DNA from: Flocculibacter collagenilyticus
Lineage (GTDB): Bacteria > Pseudomonadota > Gammaproteobacteria > Enterobacterales > Alteromonadaceae
NCBI RefSeq assembly: GCF_016469335.1
Contig: NZ_CP059888.1
Location: 992,001 to 1,056,000 of the forward strand
DNA: 64,000 nucleotides
Direction: 5' to 3'
In this document: piece by piece, positions 62,001 through 64,000 of the stretch
Layout: the number at the start of each line of letters is the position of its first letter
How positions within the stretch are numbered: the first letter of the stretch is position 1
Position numbers and translations under genes: made by a program
Notes under the pieces: generated by a model
The model's database searches: none
Told to the model about the DNA's origin: nothing
What the model saw: only the letters and a program-made list of their open reading frames with translations

Positions 62001-63025
62001 TCATCATTATTGACTGTGAAAAAATGCGTCAAATGATGCATTTAGATACTGAAACGGTAGAGCAAATTAATAACAACAGTATTTTGCAACCCATCAATAC
62101 AGAGTTTGGTATAGATGCTGGCATTAGCATTTTCAAGAGTTTTCCTATTATAGATGTGCCATTTTGTCATTTTTGCTTACTTAGTAGTTGGCACAATGAG
62201 CCTCGGCTTTTATCTCCTAAACTGTCAGTTATAGGAAATGCGAAGTCCACCCATTACAGCCACCTTAATGTATTGGTAGTTGAAGATAATGCAATTAACC
62301 AACAAGTGGTGTTACATTTACTAGAAGACTTGGGCGTAGCACCAGTGGTTACCCATAATGGGGAAGAAGCCGTTGAAATTGTAGGGAAAATTAAGTTTGA
62401 TTTGATCATAATGGATATTCAAATGCCAGTTATGGATGGTATAACTGCAACAAGGCTGATTAGAAAAAAATATGATAAAGATGAGCTAACAATTGTATCA
62501 ATGACAGCGCAATTAGGTGATGAAGAAAAGCAAACATGTTTAGATGTAGGTATGAACCAGCATTTAACAAAACCAATAATGAAGCAAGACTTGATAAAAC
62601 TACTGGATTCAGTTAATCAGGCTAAACTTAGTAATGATCAAATGCAGATTATTGATACTGAGTTCGGGTTGGCTCAATTTGCTAATGATGAGAGTGTTTA
62701 TCAAAGCTTGTTATTAAAGTTTGTTGAGAGTTATCAATTCGTTGATCAAGAATTAATTGAAAAGTATGAGCAGGGTGCTACTGATCAAGTTATGCATAGC
62801 ACGCATACCATAAAAGGAATTTCAGGTAATTTAGGGCTAAAGCGACTAAAGCATGAAGCACAATTAATTGAACAAGAAATAAAAGCGCATTACCAAGAAA
62901 GTGCTAACACAAGTAGTAAGATGACCACTGGTCACTCACTTTCTTTCGATGCATTCTCAGATGCTTTAAACGTTACTATTGCAGAAATTCAGAGTTATAC
63001 AGTCTTTGATATTGATAAAGGGTAA
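59033..63025 (+). CDS. BarA-like hybrid sensor histidine kinase with HPt domain
   Basis: This 1330-residue sensor is built from TM1 (about 14-32), a large periplasmic dCache-like sensor domain (about 40-330), TM2 (about 334-357), PAS 1 (about 445-560, DTIPDHIYFKN), PAS 2 (about 570-690), HisKA (NMSHEIRTPINAV, H716) and HATPase (N-box near 820-830, GTGLGLSICRKL). A divergent receiver-like stretch follows (about 905-1060), then a true receiver (1080-1200, phospho-Asp D1128 in LIIMDIQMP) and an HPt domain (STHTIKG, H1258). It would sense an external ligand and phosphorelay within itself. The start is GTG with CAGGA upstream. It is followed four bases later by the REC-GGDEF partner. Confidence 0.92.
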   Translation: MKLIVLSRYNKFVFTSHLLVLCFSFLISWLLYQDSLSEITKHRQARHHMLSQQIDAYIQQSIKFIGSARDFSSRFLVSNSPHSYNAASYTSLPPSSLPERQGDAGNLTLLGSLIGLADERRTELNINSQLQLVNQLDSAFNAGMQLIGAASGFYFLSNDRFAYHYPWLASSKWQNKSAFSHFDSFKKAIPQNNAKGDIYLTQPAIDQSNNTYSMSVGGPIYADQTFIGAIVVDISLSYISQIINEYSANKGFYVVIDEYEHVIAHPRFASQIPLEVHRLSTLLPDDLTAASVLSGLQNDDRQVFVDGYVIEYSQLKKTPWTVFYVEPYHTFLLPMIARFSLMFIAVAAVLLLLTYWAQWLTKKYFIKPAALLVKHIEHASIGISKSYQDLPPGWVSWFDKVNQAFNENRKLLGFLKAQNQELDSLVAQKTQELQYSNQVKERNLALLRSIMDTIPDHIYFKNIDGSYLGCNKAYEEFIGEKEERLVGNTSFEYLPHSQAQEITECENEVLTQQVVLRNKRIQTSHQAIQGIYDTLHMPFYSNNNELLGLVCIARDITHQEQTIQALKQSEIRFRSAMEYAANGVLLVSPSFELIQGNKALSKMLDVDIVEYEGALLSNILPRGIAIQLQIEWLTLFDKGNEAVFSQLPLHLKSGETIWLQISAALVWDSEHKPLYFIAQIQDISDTKQVAIELKQAKEQAEKASMAKGAFIANMSHEIRTPINAVLGMLQLLQTTDLNIRQLDYIEKCTSSATSLLAIINDVLDFSKAEAGKLVLKQVSFNLSDVVQRAFVLSNYEIMKKGLFTDFNFAKNMPIEVKGDPVRLGQVFINLITNAVKFTPMGCITLNTEFEQLDERQGIFTFHIRDTGIGIPEDKHEQLFDEFSQGDSSLTREHGGTGLGLSICRKLVEVMGGDISFTSEVGKGSCFTFNVRLSIEPSKPLSLPSGVNSVSVFCASQQLVESIQNKLTLCEVEQIHLIESQDDLLNQLSDVIIIDCEKMRQMMHLDTETVEQINNNSILQPINTEFGIDAGISIFKSFPIIDVPFCHFCLLSSWHNEPRLLSPKLSVIGNAKSTHYSHLNVLVVEDNAINQQVVLHLLEDLGVAPVVTHNGEEAVEIVGKIKFDLIIMDIQMPVMDGITATRLIRKKYDKDELTIVSMTAQLGDEEKQTCLDVGMNQHLTKPIMKQDLIKLLDSVNQAKLSNDQMQIIDTEFGLAQFANDESVYQSLLLKFVESYQFVDQELIEKYEQGATDQVMHSTHTIKGISGNLGLKRLKHEAQLIEQEIKAHYQESANTSSKMTTGHSLSFDAFSDALNVTIAEIQSYTVFDIDKG

Positions 63026-63029
63026 TTGA

Positions 63030-63977
63030 ATGATAACACGACACGCTGACACCATTCTGATAGTTGATGATGAACCTACCAATATCAAAGTATTAGGACA
63101 ACTGTTGTCAGAGAGTTATCGTGTTAAAACTGCCATTAAAGGGCAAACCGCATTAGACATCGTATTTTCAGATGATCCGCCTGATCTCATTCTACTTGAT
63201 ATAAAACTGCCAGACATCGATGGCTATCGGGTTTGTCAGTTATTAAAACATGATGAGCGTAGCAATAAGATCCCAATTATTTTTATTACAGGTCTCGACT
63301 CGCCAGAAGACGAAGCAAAAGGGTTGGCACTAGGCGCGATGGATTACATTCGTAAACCTTTTAATTTGCCTATTGTTATGGCTCGTGTGAACAATCAAAT
63401 GCAATTGAAAAGAAAAACAGACATGCTTGAGCAGCTTATTTCAATTGATAGCCTTACCGAGATCCCAAATAGACGTTCATTTGATCAAATCATTGAAAAG
63501 GAATGGCGCAGAGCTTGCCGTAGCGGACAACCCATTGCAATCATCATGATGGATATTGATCACTTTAAACAATTTAACGATCATTATGGTCACAGAGAAG
63601 GGGATGATTGTTTAGTAAAAGTTGCTCATGCTTTGCAGGAAAACTGTAAGCGCGCAGGTGACTTTATTGCTCGCTACGGTGGAGAAGAATTTGTAGCCAT
63701 TCTTACTGAGACGAGTTTGGATGATCTAGAGCATGTGGCAACCGGATTTAAAGAAGCCATCCAAAACTTGGGTATTACACATGAGCATTCGTCTACGTGT
63801 TCGTCAGTGACAATTAGTCTTGGTGGTGCCGTCGCTATTGCTGATGAGAATGGTTCATACGAAGCGTTGATCAATCAAGCGGATAAAATGTTGTACTTGG
63901 CAAAACAGCAAGGCCGAAATAGAGTGGTGATTGCACCCGAATTGGTTTTATCGGAAAAGTCATCCACTTCCCCATGA
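63030..63977 (+). CDS. Response regulator with GGDEF diguanylate cyclase output
   Basis: This 315-residue protein has a receiver domain (residues 1-125; DD 13-14, phospho-Asp D57 in LILLDIKLP, Lys109 in IRKPF) and a GGDEF domain (about 135-300). The catalytic motif is GGEEF (217-221), and the product-inhibition site RxxD is intact (R208-D211, RAGD), five residues before it. It makes cyclic di-GMP on phosphorylation, and the probable donor is the HPt domain of the upstream kinase. It starts four bases after the kinase stop, so they are one operon. Confidence 0.94.
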   Translation: MITRHADTILIVDDEPTNIKVLGQLLSESYRVKTAIKGQTALDIVFSDDPPDLILLDIKLPDIDGYRVCQLLKHDERSNKIPIIFITGLDSPEDEAKGLALGAMDYIRKPFNLPIVMARVNNQMQLKRKTDMLEQLISIDSLTEIPNRRSFDQIIEKEWRRACRSGQPIAIIMMDIDHFKQFNDHYGHREGDDCLVKVAHALQENCKRAGDFIARYGGEEFVAILTETSLDDLEHVATGFKEAIQNLGITHEHSSTCSSVTISLGGAVAIADENGSYEALINQADKMLYLAKQQGRNRVVIAPELVLSEKSSTSP

Positions 63978-64000
63978 TTGCTTGCCTTAAGCATTACAGA

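Noticed and set aside
1-64000. CRISPR arrays, tRNA or rRNA genes, insertion sequences, prophage
   Set aside because: No regularly spaced direct repeats, no tRNA-like cloverleaf, no transposase, integrase or phage structural gene was found.

Overview
The window looks like chromosomal DNA of a marine gammaproteobacterium of the order Alteromonadales. A Colwellia/Thalassotalea-like host is my inference; no ribosomal RNA or other marker gene is present to test it. The DNA is AT-rich and genes are densely packed on both strands. Housekeeping genes and neighbour pairs familiar from gammaproteobacteria (rapA-rluA, suhB, a hibernation factor, a PIN-PhoH ATPase) alternate with accessory blocks. I found no tRNA, rRNA, insertion sequence, integrase or CRISPR array.

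Region by region. (1) 1-2.8 kb: three unrelated small genes (CPBP membrane protease, GNAT acetyltransferase, secreted esterase). (2) 2.9-8.1 kb, minus strand: a polymorphic-toxin island. A 938-residue protein carries a C-terminal AHH (HNH-type) nuclease and is followed by three full-length and one truncated paralogous immunity-like genes. (3) 8.2-14.3 kb: mixed single genes, namely GNAT, a serine hydrolase, an MscS channel, DUF2937, a methyltransferase/MarR divergent pair and a glycine/cysteine-tailed membrane protein. (4) 14.3-22.1 kb: an aerobactin-type NIS siderophore locus with a Fur box between its two divergent arms. It contains an IucC-like synthetase, an MFS transporter, an IucA-IucB fusion and an IucD-like hydroxylase, but no outer-membrane receptor. 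(5) 22.3-28.2 kb: an envelope-stress block with YqjD/YqjE/YqjK-like proteins, a two-BON protein, a DUF2383 four-helix protein, a small lipoprotein and a DUF1328 protein. They surround a sigma-54 activator whose receiver domain is degenerate. Three transcription units in this block have well-spaced -24/-12 sigma-54 promoters, and similar sequence elements lie upstream of them. This is the most coherent candidate for an undescribed regulatory system here.

(6) 28.3-33.6 kb: a LysR regulator with a likely operator before a periplasmic DJ-1/PfpI protein, then suhB, an EamA transporter, DUF1289 and a tandem universal stress protein. (7) 33.7-47.1 kb, minus strand: an apparently continuous purine-catabolism operon, xdhA-xdhB-xdhC-allB-alc-uraD-uraH-allA-guaD-puuD-permease. 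On paper it encodes guanine/xanthine to urate, 5-hydroxyisourate, OHCU, allantoin, allantoate, ureidoglycolate and glyoxylate plus urea, together with uptake. (8) 47.4-53.1 kb: hibernation factor, small secreted proteins, an XRE regulator, DUF2145, DUF2244, DUF3530 and RluA. (9) 53.2-64 kb: RapA, PIN-PhoH, a lipoprotein, and an operon of a BarA-like hybrid histidine kinase with a REC-GGDEF diguanylate cyclase.

All family calls come from reading motifs by eye; no database search was possible. Start codons were moved from the longest open frame wherever a ribosome-binding site or a family start gave a reason.
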